A DNA stretch of 64,000 nucleotides from positions 121,378-185,377 of the forward strand of contig JAMKCH010036026.1 of NCBI GenBank assembly GCA_023653785.1, read 5' to 3'. Made by a program: the position numbers and the translations under genes. Shown here piece by piece: positions 36,271 through 49,395 of the stretch. Position 1 is the first letter of the stretch; the number at the start of each line of letters is the position of its first letter. The notes beneath the pieces are model-generated. The model made no database searches, was not told where the DNA came from, and saw only the letters and a program-made list of their open reading frames with translations. Origin of the DNA: Ophioderma brevispina. Its lineage: Eukaryota > Echinodermata > Ophiuroidea > Amphilepidida > Ophiodermatidae.

Positions 36271-37746
36271 AAATTACTAACCCCAATTTTCAATATTCCA
36301 GAAAGAAAAATCATTACTCTTTCAAAAATTTCACATTTAAATAACACCAAAAACAGCCTTTTAACAGTTTTCTGTAAACTTCCAAATTGTTTTAAAACAA
36401 AATGAGTAACAACACTCTCAAAATCTACTCTATTTAGACTTATTTCGATCTTGGCTTATAGTTTTTATCGTTTACTTTTAGGTCGCTATCTCTTGTACCC
36501 CATAATTTTTTTGCAAACATTTTTTTTCTTGGGGGAGGCTTACGATTTGAATTCACATTTACTAACTCGCTGAAATAAGGTTTAGAACAAACATCTAGGC
36601 ACTGTAATTGCCACATCAATATCACCTAGGTAAAATCGGGCCCCATCTGGGGAATAAGCTATACCGCTATTTTCATCGGATTATGATTACTGACCTTTAT
36701 TCCTCTAAATTGCATTTTTAGCTCAAAGTTTCTTAATGGGTGTCAATCAGGACAGAGGGACTGGACAAGTGGGTCTGTTCTTAAATGTTTGCAATGCACA
36801 GGTGCTGGTTGCTTCCCCATTTCAAACCATTTTTTAATGGCCCTTGCAGCGCAATCTACAATCACCAGGGGTAAAATAATATTGACTTATTTTCTTTTTA
36901 CGTGAAAGAATCCTGCTCTTCTTCTTGTAACGTAAAACAAACCAAAACTATTAAAACTAAAACCATGTTTGAAACAAATTCAAATTTCCAGTACAGTACA
37001 GTTTAGCTCTTTTTTTAAAACGTTGGTATTGTACTTAAAAAAACACAAAAATATTGGTTGAATTACAAATTCGTCAAAACTATAGCAATATTGGTTTTTT
37101 CAACCACCTGCCCTCTGCCAATCACATTTTTCATACAAAGGCATACATGCATGCTCCAGAAATGATATTATGTTGAGTATACATTAAGATACACCAAATA
37201 ACCTCTATTTCGGCTACTTGCACATTTCCGGCATTAGTAGAACCCTCAAACTGGCAGCAACATAAAAGTCCAACGTTTATTAACCTATAAAATGTTATGC
37301 AACTGATTCCCCATTCACCTGTCAACTTCCAGTTTGAGGCTCTCGCAAATGATGACACGCAAGAGCGACTATGTTACCACTTTTATCATCTGTTGGTTGT
37401 TTCATACGCGTCATTGATAAATTCATTTTTTACTTCACATTATTTGAAGTGAATAAATAGTATCACATGGGCCCCTCATTCATATGACTAAAATTATTTT
37501 GCACCATATATGCCCAGTTAATTAAAAGGCCCCAATTGTTCGCATGCTTAATATCATTCACAATGCTCTCCAAACCGTTTCTCCTACAAATAGGTTACTA
37601 ACTTAAGAGATGACACCAACAAAGCAGAGCATGCTTAGTTACAACTCAACACAATTACAAGATCATTGTCTGTTGTATTCCGGAGTTACTCCAAGCTTGT
37701 AAATACCTTTCAGGGTTTTCTCACTTGACAAATCAGGATGATTTAA
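36271..37746. other. Non-coding interval
   Basis: AT-rich sequence. Nothing assignable was found. Confidence 0.35.
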
Positions 37747-38060
37747 AGGCACTATCAGTGATTTGCTAAATCAGAAAATTTTAAAAAAAAATCTCAAAAT
37801 CATATTTTTGGCATTAACAAATGTACAGTTAGGTATTCTAACATACCCTACAAGTGCTAAAGACCGAAAGCAACCTATCAGGACAAAATCATACATTTAG
37901 CCATTCTGTATGTGCTGCGGACCGTACTACAACACATAATTGAATGGATTTCATATTTTGGCCCGCTGTTTTCTTCCTTTTCTATTAAGTTTTCAGTTAC
38001 AAAAAAAAATACTTTTGAGAATTAGACATTTTTTTTTCATCAATTATTAAGTTATTTTGG
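37747..38060 (-). mobile_element. TTAA-type repeat, AGGCACTATCAGTGATTTGC family, copy 1
   Basis: TTAA at 37743-37746 precedes the end AGGCACTATCAGTGATTTGC. The body then runs through TAAATCAGAAAATTTT and a GCGGACCGTAC phrase. Read in reverse it follows the same order as the copies at 50640-51008 and 54690-55094, which end TTT..CAAATCA..AG.GGCCT or AGTGCCT. The far end is not sharp. Confidence 0.5.
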
Positions 38061-41000
38061 GGTGAAAAGCTATCTTTTGGGTGAATACAATTAGTGTCCT
38101 TAAGTAGTACGTTAACATGAATGAGGACAGTGATTTCTATGCCGTGAATAACAGTTTGTTACATCAGCTCTTTTTTGTTTTTTTTTTTTTTGTTTTTACA
38201 ATGGACAACCGTCAGGGGTGCTGATCATAGACCCGATTTGTCAAATGGAACAACTCACAAGTATGCAGACAATTTACTCAGTTGGAAAGCATATTCATAC
38301 CTTTCACAGATGAAAAGTTATGAGCTGTTCTGCCATTATAAAACAGTTATGAAACTGTCAATTAATACCATACAAAACACATGGGCGAGTATAAAAAAAC
38401 ATGAACTGCACAATCATATATGGAACTGAGAAAACTTTCGGCCACTGCTCCTGTGCTAACCCAATCATAATTGGTTCAAAGTATTTATAATACAATTGAG
38501 ATCATTATTTATAAGTGGTTTAAATATTGAGGCCTAGGGTTCACATAAAAAAAAAAACCAAAAAAACAAAAAATTATGACTAAAATAATGGTGACCAAAA
38601 GTCTTACTATACAATTATGGGCAAAAGGAACATATAAAGAAAACTGCTTGATGGAAAGGTATAGATGATGTGCATTTTTTATGTTTATGGGCCCCTGTTC
38701 TTGGTGTAAGAGAGAATGGCTAGGCAAAAGCACACTATGCTTGCATGGGAATCTGTTTTGCTGTACTTTTGTTTCAAAATTAAAAATACTAATTCCTTAT
38801 AAAGCATAATAAGCTAATACTTACCAGCTGCATTTTGTGACCAATAGATCAGGAAAGATTCTGCAAGTAATTAAACCAGATTTTATGTGGTCTGTCACAG
38901 AAAGCTACTGTAATATTTTGCCTGCCAGAAAAAACAGAGGGCCGTCCTGAATGTCAACAAGTTACGTCATAGGTCACATCATCTATATCTGAGCATTTAT
39001 GTCTCTTTGTACATGCAAGGTCGTATTTGGAGTAACGGGATCCTCATTCTGCCAAAAAACAAACCATTTGATTACTTGTGTGATATTTCATAGATGAATT
39101 AAAGTCGGGGAAAGTCTCTTGCCCATAAAACTAGGTTTCTTTTTAAGTTCCTTTAATCAATCTACACCATTGAAGTGTTATGAGTATAGAATATAAAATA
39201 AACAATTTCAATGTCAAATCTTTTACACTACACTTTAAATCAAAGACTGGTATGAGAATATGATCATGAAATAAATGTAACGATATGTGAAAAAGCATAA
39301 CGCAATTGTATGACCAACATGAAACACATCTAAAAACACAAAGTAATGATAGCATCTAGTGACACCTTATAACAACTATCTAAATATACCAAATTCAGGG
39401 AAACAGTTAAAACATAAATAAAACAAATAATTATCTGAATATTTAAACCAGGGTGCTAGCTTCCGAATTTGCAAATTAACATTGACGTACTATCAGAAAT
39501 CTTACAAATTTAATTAAAGTTCATCAGGAAATAAAATATCAGACTAAGCATAAGCAAGTCGGATTCTAAAACGGAGGAAATTGGTGTTTTGGTAACAATT
39601 ACAAGTGGCAGTTGCAGACTGGGTCGGAATAGCAAAGTGAGTACAGCAAAAGACGTAGTATTGCGGTAATTTCGCCAGACCATAAATGTCAAAGCTGAAA
39701 AACTTTCCTAGCGGGAGGAAAGTACCCTTCCACATTGGAAAGGCAAAATCTTACTCTGAAGGCAGAGTTGCAACGGTACGCACCACGCAGCAACATTAGC
39801 AAAAGTGGGTCCACGGGTCTGTCTTTGGACCTTATACAAGGTCCAGGGAGCCTTGCCTTATGGTTGCTGGATGGGGCCAGGCGGGGGGGCTGACATATGG
39901 GGATGGACACCAATGGAAATTTTTCTTTTGACATTTGGAAATATTTTTCTTTGCAACAAAATACAAATTTGGAAATATTACTAATAGATTAAATCTCCTA
40001 GTTGGCAGTATACTGAGTAGCCTGTATACATTGGTGTGAACAACATTTTACTGGTTACTAATGGTGTCAAAGACTTCTTCTGCCAAACTCTGCTACTCTC
40101 CTTACTTTTTAATACCCGGGACATTCTCTCCACTCCAGCAAAACTTTCTTTTGAAGATTTTTGCCAGAAACATCTCTGGATCACATCAATAGAAAAGCCC
40201 CGTTTCTGCCTCAGTGCGCATGCAGTGAGAACTGGATCTTACAGTGTAGATAAACAACCAACCGATGAAGAGATTTTTCAAGTGTAACACGTCTATATTC
40301 ATCCTTTATGTGCCAAATAAACCACAGATCATCATAGATTGGTTGACTCTTGTTAGGTACCGCGCACAGAAGTAGACAGCACTACTGAAGGTGGCAACAA
40401 TGCAAGAATTATTTCTCTAAAATAAATGCTCCAAACTGACATGGGATCCATATAAAAGAGATTAAATCCTGCCATTATTCAGTTCATATAGTGCAAACAA
40501 CAACAACAAAACATACCCAAACAAGAAATCACAAGATACACAGAACAAACATTACACACTGAAGTACCGACACAGACGAAATCGCAGTCAAGTTGTGAAG
40601 AGACAACACGAACACACATGCGGAAGACAGATTTAAGGTGGTGATTCTGGTCTCTGAAAGCATATAAAAGAAGAGAGAGAAAGTAATTAACACACCACTA
40701 AGACAGACACAACACAGAAACATGTTGGGTACAGCTTCAAGTATGACCTATGCAAGCTTTGACAAAAAGAGGGACGAGTTTTTGCGCTCACATCCTGCCG
40801 TAAATACATTAAGTTTTTTATTTTCTGTCACTAGCTTCTGGGTTTGGCCAGACTATTTTGTTATAAATGAACAATAATGATTATTGCAGTGGGTTGCATG
40901 ATTGTCCTCTAAACAATGCTCAGGGAACATATCCTTGATCACCGTCAGTCAACCAGAGGTCATATTTTGAAGCGTGCCCCTTAGTACTATGCTAGCATAT

Positions 41001-41778
41001 GATAACAGACAAAACTAACAACGTGTAAAATAGTATCTGAGCTATCATGAGTAAAGTAGGCTACGTCAATTATTGTTGGATTTTTTAAAGAGTACACAAA
41101 ATTAAAAACTGTGTCTCTTGACATCTTATGTTAATATGATCTTCTCATACCTCAATTTTGTCTATTTATTGGAAAGCCTTTTTTTATCAGAAATCAATTT
41201 TATGACTCTTTTATTGTCAATATTCCTTCCACAGATTAAAATACATAAAAAAAACTTCCAAAATGTTTCAAGCAATGTCAAACTATTTAGTCCTAAATTT
41301 GTTATAGTTTTGAAAATGAAATAGAACAAACAATTTGATTTTGTCCCTTGCATGTATAAGCTTTGCAAGATGTCATCATATCAATCAACACATTAAATTT
41401 TCTCCACTTTCAAGACGTGCCTAATGTACTCATGTTACCTTAAATATTCCCTTACGTCTAATAAATATAAAACATTGATCACTACACTTCTAATAATCAA
41501 TACATTCCCATGACTAAGAAGAATTTCTTGCTGGGCCCCTTGCAGTTGTACATTAACATTGATTACACTGTCAATTTTGCCAGATCAGTTCCAGTTATGT
41601 TGGCAAACTGCAAAATATGGGCCCTGCAAAAATCTTCTTTCTTGTACATTAAGTTCTTCAGCATGACTTACATTACATGGATGGAATGACACAGCTGATA
41701 GAGTTCCACCACCACAAGAAACACCTAAGTCCTCTTAACCCTCAGCTAATAATACCTTTGTTGCAGTGCTTCTGCATA
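38061..41778. other. Long non-coding interval
   Basis: AT-rich and without credible genes. A more GC-rich patch at about 39690-39900 has no recognisable content. Poly-T and poly-A runs occur at 38168-38192 and 38548-38573. Confidence 0.35.
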
Positions 41779-42080
41779 TTCATCTGAATACATGTTGTAT
41801 TCAGTAGAATACATGTTGTATTCAGTAGAATACATGTTGTATTCAGTAGAATACATGTTGTATTCTGTCGAATACATGTTGTATTCAGTCGAATACATGT
41901 TGTATTCAGTCGAATACATGTTGTATTCAGTCGAATACATGTTGTATTCAGTAGAATACATGTTGTATTCAGTCGAATACATGTTGTATTCAGTCGAATA
42001 CATGTTGTATTCAGTAGAATACATGTTGTATTCAGTCGAATGCAATATGTATTCATCCGAATACATATCGTATTCATATG
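41779..42080. repeat. 21-bp minisatellite, about 14 units, open on both strands
   Basis: The unit is 21 bp, for example GAATACATGTTGTATTCAGT plus one base. It contains the palindromic pieces GAATAC / GTATTC. Reading frames are open in both directions: MYSTEYN repeats on the minus strand (42066-41746) and MLYSVEY repeats on the plus strand (41792-42094). The unit variants (A or C in CAGTMGA, one CTG for CAG) are silent in both of those frames. The outermost units are more diverged. Confidence 0.9.
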
Positions 42081-43049
42081 AAAAAACATTTTAAGTACCT
42101 CTTCTAAAATATTTCCTCATCTTTTTTCACAGATACCGTCTTACAATGTTTCTGATTAGCTTAATAAATGATTTAGCATTCTTTGAAGCCAATCAGTGGG
42201 TTGTTCTCAGAAAGTTAAGAGCTAACATCCATATTAGTTGTTGAGCAGACATCAAAGCACCAAAGCTAAAAACGTAACTCTTAAAACTAGTCTCTCACAA
42301 CTCAACTCACACCTTAGTGGAAGGACCTCTCTGATCAGGAATCCTCTCTCGAAGAACTGTGTACTTAGTTTAGTACTGGATCTTAGGGAATTCAAATTTT
42401 ACAATAAAATAACACAAATGGTGCAAATTTGCACAATTAATCACACAGCAACCACAATTTTGCTTCTTTTGAAACTTTTTGGAAATCATGATAAATAAGT
42501 ATTACGGAATGATAGATTAGCCTTTTAAAACAGAATGCCAAGCCAATTTTAATTTCACATCCAGCTATTGTTCCAGTTTTGCATGAACCATGCATCTTCA
42601 TTTAGCTCCCTAAATTATAACATCACCTATGACCAAATATATGAATTCATAGCATAGTACCAACCAAAAGTTCTTTTCAAGTAATTCTGTAAATATCTGT
42701 GAAGATGACTAGGTAACACATTCATTAATTATTTCCTGTCTCCTTTACTAATTAGAATAAATATGTCCTATCAGGTATACCATTTTACTACATTTACAAT
42801 TTATACCACCTGTTTAAATAATAATGCAATGTACAGTTTTAGTATGACACTAGTCTTATACATATGCAAATAATAATTTTTTTGGGGGGGGGGTTACAAA
42901 GCAACATTTTGTGTGTTGCTAGTTACAGCTTTAAAACATTCCATGGATGACCAACATAACTACCACTGTTGGGCAATGCATTGATTATTGTGTTAAATAC
43001 AATATTGCAGTTCCAACCAGAGTTGCACTGAAGTAAAGCCAGTGGCCAG
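42081..43049. other. Non-coding interval between two minisatellites
   Basis: AT-rich sequence with a G-run at 42885-42893. No gene is seen. Confidence 0.35.
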
Positions 43050-43735
43050 AGGATTAGTTAACCAGTAGCTTAGTGAAAGTCAACCATTGGCCAAGTGAAA
43101 GTCAACCATTGGCCAAGTGAAAGTCAACCATTGGCCAAGTGAAAGTCAACCATTGGCCAAGTGAAAGTCAACCATTGGCCAAGTGAAAGTCAACCAATGG
43201 TCAAGTGAAAGTCAACCAGTAGCTTAGTGAAAGTCAACCAGTGGCTAAGTGAAAGTCAACCAGTGGCTAAGTGAAAGTCAACTAATGGCCAAGTGAAAGT
43301 CAACCAGTAGCTAAGTGAAAGTCAACCAGTGGCTAAGTGAAAGTCAACCAGTGGCTAAGTGAAAGTCAACCAATGGCCAAGTGAAAGTCAACCAGTAGCT
43401 AAGTCAAAGTCAACCAGTGGCTAAGTGAAGTCAACCAGTGGCTAAGTGAAAGTCAACCAATGGCCAAGTGAAAGCCAACCAGTGGCTAAGTGAAAGTCAA
43501 CCAGTGGCTAAGTGAAAGTCAACCAGTGGCTAAGTGAAGTCAACCAGTGGCTAAGTGAAAGTCAACCAGTGGCTAAGTGAAAGTCAACCATGGCTAAGTT
43601 GAAAGTCAACCAGTGGCTATGTTAAAGTCAACCAATGGCCAAGTGAAAGTCAACCAGTGGCTAAGTGAAAGTCAACCAGTGGCTATGTTAAAGTCAACCA
43701 GTGACTTAGTGAAAGTCAACCAGAGGCTAAGTTAA
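43050..43735. repeat. 22-bp minisatellite, about 31 units
   Basis: The unit is AAGTGAAAGTCAACCAGTGG plus CT or a variant. Variants alternate between CCATTGGCC, CCAGTGGCT and CCAATGGCC. They are clustered by type, with CCATTGGCC in the first six units and CCAGTGGCT dominating later, as expected from local unit duplication. The 22-bp period is not a multiple of three, so the array is not coding. Confidence 0.92.
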
Positions 43736-43883
43736 AAAGCTGCTCCAGCTACAACAAAAGTGTTTCATAAAATATGTTACATTTTAGCACAAGAAGAACA
43801 TTTGTTAAGGGTAAAAAAGTTTGATGAACTGCAAGGAATCAGTCTTCATCTTCAGCTACAAACGGTGCTTACATTGAAATTAA

Positions 43884-44232
43884 AGGTGCAACGAGAGATT
43901 TCAAATAACAGGTGTCCCGAAAAAATGTGAAAATTCTGAATTTGGCACTGGTGTAAAGCTTTATATCAAAAACATCACCATCTGTGAGGATTAAGCTGAG
44001 AACTGTTTCTTTGGTACAAAATTGTGAAACTTCTATTTTTGTATAGGAGCAAATACGAAATTCAGCCTATGTTTTCTATTGAAATATAAGCATATAAAAA
44101 TCACCTTTGTTTTCACTTTTAAGATAAAACTGTACCTAAATACAAGGTAAGAAATCATTTGAGTGTCTAATCTATTTGAAATCACTACATATGACACCTT
44201 ACATGGATGTCTCAAAATCTCTCGTTGCACCT
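43884..44232. mobile_element. TTAA-flanked MITE, AGGTGCAACGAGAGATTT family, copy 1
   Basis: TTAA lies on both sides (43880-43883, 44233-44236). Ends are AGGTGCAACGAGAGATTTC and its inverse AAATCTCTCGTTGCACCT. The interior shares AAGCTGAGAA.TGTTTCTTTGG and GTATAGGAGCAAATAC with the copy at 60338-60686. It has no transposase, and TTAA duplication points to piggyBac/Kolobok-type mobilisation. Confidence 0.85.
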
Positions 44233-44236
44233 TTAA

Positions 44237-45579
44237 AAAAATATTGAATTGCTGGAGTATTTCTATTTTTAATACTTTGGTTTCAAATGTAACATTTTTT
44301 TATGAAACACCCTGTAGTGATAATAAGCTTCATCTGCTTTATATAGCGCTGTACTCTAGTGCACTATTCGGTAATATAGCACAGATACATTGCATCAGCA
44401 TAACACTCGCATTTATTTGATACATAACGACTTAAATACTTGCTATGTACAGTGCAATATTAACAAAATATTAAATGCATCACTTGAACCACTGAAAAAT
44501 GTGATGACATGTGTCACTTAGCATAGTTATCCCTTCATTTTATTTTTTTCAATTTTATATTATTGCAACAATGATACGAAATAGACAGCGGTATGTACAT
44601 GCTAAGCTGATATTATTTCAAGCTCATAAAATCCCTGCATATTAGCGTATAGAAAGTACATGCATACATTTTCCCTTGTTTATTTCTTTTTCTTTCATAT
44701 TGAAAGGGTAACATATCTGAGTATTCTAAGAAATTCATCTTGGAAGTATAAAATGTGTACACATTATTTTGTTGGTCCAGCGAATGTGGACTCATAGTCA
44801 ATTTTAGACAAATATGAACACCACTTGTGTCTGTAACTACAACTCCACACACACTGGCAAAATAAAAAAATACAAAATTTGCACTTCCAAGAAAAAATTC
44901 TCAACAAAATTCACATGTCTATAGGCAGAGATAAAATTAGGCAATCCATCCCACAACACTGTATACTATATTATATACCTCATGTATAGATTCTTATTTT
45001 CAAATTGGTTATAACTGAGACAAGTGACATCCACTACTTTAACCATCCAACATTGTTCATGTCTGTTCAGCTGTGTCAACTTACACAGTACACACAAGTT
45101 CCATCCTTGACTATGAGTTTTTTTTTTTCCATCTGAGCCCCAGCCAATCAAAGCCAAAGACCAGACACGTTGGGGCGGATCCAGAATCGGAAAAGCATGG
45201 GGGGCAAGGAAGATTTAAATACTGCGAGTTATTGAAACAAGATTTATTCGTGCAGGACTCCTTATTGAAGGATTACTGCTGTTGACAAGTGGTCAAGTAT
45301 ACTTCTTGCTACAATACATGTGTAAGAGTTATGGTGAACCGTTTCAACGTGTCTGTTGATATCGCGCAATTTTTACTGTTTGCGCCCTGGCTTCAGATTC
45401 CTGGATCTTTCACTGATAGACCTTCATGCATGTACCATTACGAACAGCACAAATTGTCATCTGCATATACGTTATAAGGAAAATTTGTGTTTCACAGCAT
45501 GCTAAATTACACCCACTTTTTACATGCTGACATAAGTTTCTTTCTTTGGATGTGTATGATATGTAAACCATGTCACTTA
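44237..45579. other. Non-coding interval
   Basis: AT-rich sequence with a single MITE-like end near 44974 and a GGGGCGGATCCAGAAT phrase (about 45172) resembling a hAT-type terminus without a partner. Confidence 0.35.
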
Positions 45580-46107
45580 GGCCCGTATTCCAAAACAGGT
45601 TGTTTAGGCGCGATGTTTAAGCTAAGCGAACGTTTATTGGTGGAGGAAACGTATCGCTTAATAAACCAATTCCAGAAAGGATTTAAAGTTAAACGTAATT
45701 TTAACTTCGCCAAAATGCGTGTAAATTTAAACTACCATTGAAATCTGTGGTTTTTTTTTTAAAAGTGTTTAGTGTGTGGTTTTTCGTCAGGGTAAGGCTA
45801 ATGCACTGTCCAGTGACCAACAGCAATGGTGCATTGATCATTCTCGTTCCATTCTGTAGCACCGTAAACGCTACGGAAGGCCTGATACACTGTGTGCGCT
45901 CAACCATTAAACACATACGGCCTTTAATACACTCACGTTAGCGTCTTTAAAATACAATGATGTTACTTGTGTTTAAAGTTTCGTTTAAGGAAGCAACATG
46001 GTTGAAAAAGGATTGTAAACGCGTTTTGCTAAAAGCAATTTAAATTACGGCCGATTTTGTTTAAGTAAAATTGGGTTTAGCTAAACAAGTTTCTGGAATA
46101 GGGTCTC
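45580..46107. mobile_element. Element with GGCCCGTATTCC inverted ends (about 530 bp)
   Basis: The left end GGCCCGTATTCCAAAACAGG and the right end CTGGAATAGGGTCTC are inverted with mismatches, followed inward by GTTTAG on both. The interior has many TTTAA/AAACG phrases and no credible frame. The target-site duplication is unclear. Confidence 0.5.
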
Positions 46108-46174
46108 AATGTCAATGGTCTTATAGCAAATTATGAATAGCCCCTGCCCCCAAATGGTCAAAATGACCACTTAA

Positions 46175-46388
46175 CCCCCTGAGGGGACCAGCGTTCATTA
46201 GAGTTACTATGATTGGCTCATAACATTAAAATTAACATGAAAAATTTCTGTTTAAGTAGCCAATCAAAATAGACCTTATATATCTCTGTACAACAAAAAT
46301 GCGTAAGCCTTTCTTACCAGTCTCTGAGGGGTAATAGAGCTAAAACCAATGTACAACCAATAGAATCGGCCAGTAGACCCTCAGGGGG
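46175..46388. mobile_element. TTAA-flanked MITE with CCCCCTGAGGG ends
   Basis: TTAA at 46171-46174 and 46389-46392 flanks inverted ends CCCCCTGAGGGGACC and GACCCTCAGGGGG. The interior contains complementary CCAATCA.AATAGA-like phrases. It is non-coding. Confidence 0.75.
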
Positions 46389-46392
46389 TTAA

Positions 46393-48360
46393 CTTGGTAA
46401 AATGTACCCCCTATTTAAAATTTTACAGGAAACAATATTTTTATTTTTGGCCTGACATCAACAGAATACCCTAACCCTAAGGCCCAAAATAAAAACATAA
46501 TTTGCTACAGTAGAACTTCCAAGGAGGGACGTATGGCAAATTTGCAAAGCAGTGCTTAATGATTAGACAATTACAATCACTTCTAGCCACTCAGAACAGA
46601 GCTCACAAGATTATAAGTACTGGTCACGTACACAGAGGAACTGACGCACTTAAATCTAGGTATGAGACTATGATCACAGAGTACACATATGAGTTAATAA
46701 GGTAATAATATCCAAGTATCGATAAGTGAATTGTGACTTGAGAGATGGATTATAACAGCTTGTCAAATGAATCTGTTTCTTCTGAAAGAGGAAGGAAGTA
46801 TCAGAAATACCTCCTGGTACCGAACATATTTTTCACACCCGTCAAAATTTTGTAGAATTCTCAATGAGTCATGGTGGGAAATGTGAAAGTCGAATTCCAA
46901 AACATGTTACTCCATTATACAAACTTTTAATCATTGTACACAACAATCTCAAACTTATAAAACGTTTGTGCAACTGGCAGTTTTTATTCAGTCATAGGCC
47001 ATATGCAAAAGTTTAATACTGCAAAATTATTATGCTCTACCAAAATGAACATAGAATTCCAGATAAGCACCTAAGCAAATCGTACCAGCACTTCATATTT
47101 GTATTTGTTTTACAATTTTAATCAGTTTATTTTAATCAGTTTATGCAATACTTAAAAGTATTGCATAAACTGAGAACTGAAACCATCTCTCACTTAACCT
47201 CTCGTTTGCAATAATGAACTTTTTTTCAATTTGCTTTGATTTAACCTATAAATACTCTACTCGTACATGTTCATTTTCTAATTCATTTTGTAAGCTGCTC
47301 TTGCTATTTGTGAAATTGACTGGATCTACCTAAAATTGGAGTAACAGTTAATGATATTTTAGTATTGGTGGAAAGAAAAAGTTGACTAATTCTACTAATT
47401 GTGCCATAATATAAATATTCCTTTTGGCAGACAAAATATTTTTATTTTTAGTATGACTTCATACAAACCTTAATGGTGAAATTCAATTGGTAGTCAATTG
47501 AGAAAATTTTGTCTAAGATATGTTCTAGTAAGTTCTAGTACATGCAAACAGTAGTATGTGTAAACATTAAATATTTAAAATCGTAAAAATTCTCAGGCCG
47601 ACATTTCCCTCAGAAGTTATAACTTGTGAAGGTAAAACTATGTATGATCAGTGTAAAATGTTCAGGATATATGTACAAAAAGGCAAAGACATACTGAGAT
47701 TTGGTCTCATAAAATGTTCTTCTTCATTATTTTGAATATGCACATGAAACAAAATAAAGCAATTCATTTACACCGGCAATGATTATCAATGGAACATTTC
47801 ACAGTACTGAAACTATTTGATTGGGGTGTCCAATGACTTTATAGTGTAAGCATCACATAATAGGTATGCTATTTGGCAGTGAGAGCAGATGTCACATTTT
47901 TCATGCACACCGCCATACACGACAGGTTTTAGGCCCAGATTTTATTTATTTTTTTACAAGTGATTTTGTTGATATCCTTTTGGGTAGGATTTTGGAGGTC
48001 ATACAGAATCCTTTCAAAGACACATCAAAACCTTGGGAAGCCACAGAGGAACCTTAAGGGCCCTGCAAGTGGCCTATAGGCTACCAATTGAACACCCACT
48101 TGTTACATTTAATGGTAACTATAAATGGTAACACACAGTAACATTGTGTCATCTACAGTAAGATCAATACATTACAGGTAGACTACAGTTGTTGGTACGC
48201 TACAGATCACTAACCATTCCTTTGCACCATTATTGTTATCTAAACCCCTCAAAAAGTAGGAAACTGTTTTCATTTATATCTCAAATATATGAGCCCAGAA
48301 ATGGTTAATTTGGACACATTGTGTTTGAGACCTAACTGCATTACCAAAAGAGGTACAGAG
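46393..48360. other. Non-coding interval
   Basis: AT-rich sequence with the 36-bp palindrome at 47137-47172. No gene is seen. Confidence 0.35.
47137..47172. repeat. Perfect 36-bp palindrome
   Basis: CAGTTTATGCAATACTT is followed by AA and then the exact inverse AAGTATTGCATAAACTG. This gives 17-bp arms with a 2-base centre. It is preceded by a direct repeat of TTTTAATCAGTTTAT. It could form a hairpin in RNA or a cruciform; no function is evident. Confidence 0.85.
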
Positions 48361-48515
48361 CAAGTAGTAGTCAAACCAAAGTTTTAAATCCATTTTTGTC
48401 TCCGCTAATGGGGGTGGCTGGATTCGCCTCACATTCACTCTCCAGAGCTGACGCCCTTGTAGGTAGATCTTCTTTTCAGTTCTACCAGGGTAACCAGCTA
48501 CCAGTGATTGCCACA
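48361..48515 (-). mobile_element. LINE 3' fragment, minus strand, copy 3
   Basis: It shares AAAGTTTTAAATCC and GTGGCTGGATTCGCCTCAC-type text and the terminal GTAGTAGT with the LINE 3' ends at 31481 and 35921, all in the same orientation. It is short and 5'-truncated. Confidence 0.55.
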
Positions 48516-49395
48516 AATGAGGTGTTATTGTTAAGCTTTAGCTTTTCATTCGCATACAACATTATACAAACAGGTTTCAAATATTTGAGATATAAATAAG
48601 TAAATAATGATTCCAAACTTTATTTTAGAGGGTTTATAACAACAGCTCTAGTGGCCTGGAATAACCCTCGAATGCATTATGAATAAGGTAACTACTGCTA
48701 ATTCATAACTCCAGTTAAAAAGTACAGAATTCCAGGTTATAATTTCTACAACAAACAAACAAAAAGAGATAATTTTGCAATACTAACACCGAATCATGAT
48801 CTACTAGATTAACCTTTGAGCATCAGCGATGGCAATTTGACAGATAACTGGTACATTTCTACTCTCTGCCTTTTGCAGCAAATGAAGACACACAAGACTG
48901 CATAATAGAGTGTTGAGGTAGGCTCCTTTGATACCACGTGACTTGGTTAACTGCCTCATAACAATTGCACTGACTTAATAATTAAGTCCGGGTGTATTTA
49001 ATGTACACTATTTTGGTAATATCATCAAAGTAGATTTCAGAATTGCATATTATGTACATCCAAAGTTGGTAAAACTGTTTTTGTCATAAGATGCACTTTT
49101 TAATTACCTTTCAGTAGCATGACCCAGCGTTATTGCAAAAACCATCTCTAATTTCTCCAAAACAATAGTTCCATTTTGTTATTTTCCCTTTTTTTCTGAA
49201 ATGAATAGCAATAATTACCTTTTGTCCCTTTTACTGGGTATCTAAATGGTGTTGATGCATCATCCCGGGTACAAGCCCAAATGTTACCCTAACAATGTAG
49301 TCATTATAACATAACCACAATGTTATGTAATTGCTGCTGTATGGCCATGTCATCTCAGTATACTGAGTGGATATATGACCGTAGGTCTTGTGTAC
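48516..49395. other. Non-coding interval
   Basis: AT-rich sequence. No repeat or gene was assigned. Confidence 0.35.

Noticed and set aside
43050..43735. CRISPR-like array
   Set aside because: Repeats are contiguous 22-bp units without unique spacers, and the context is animal DNA.
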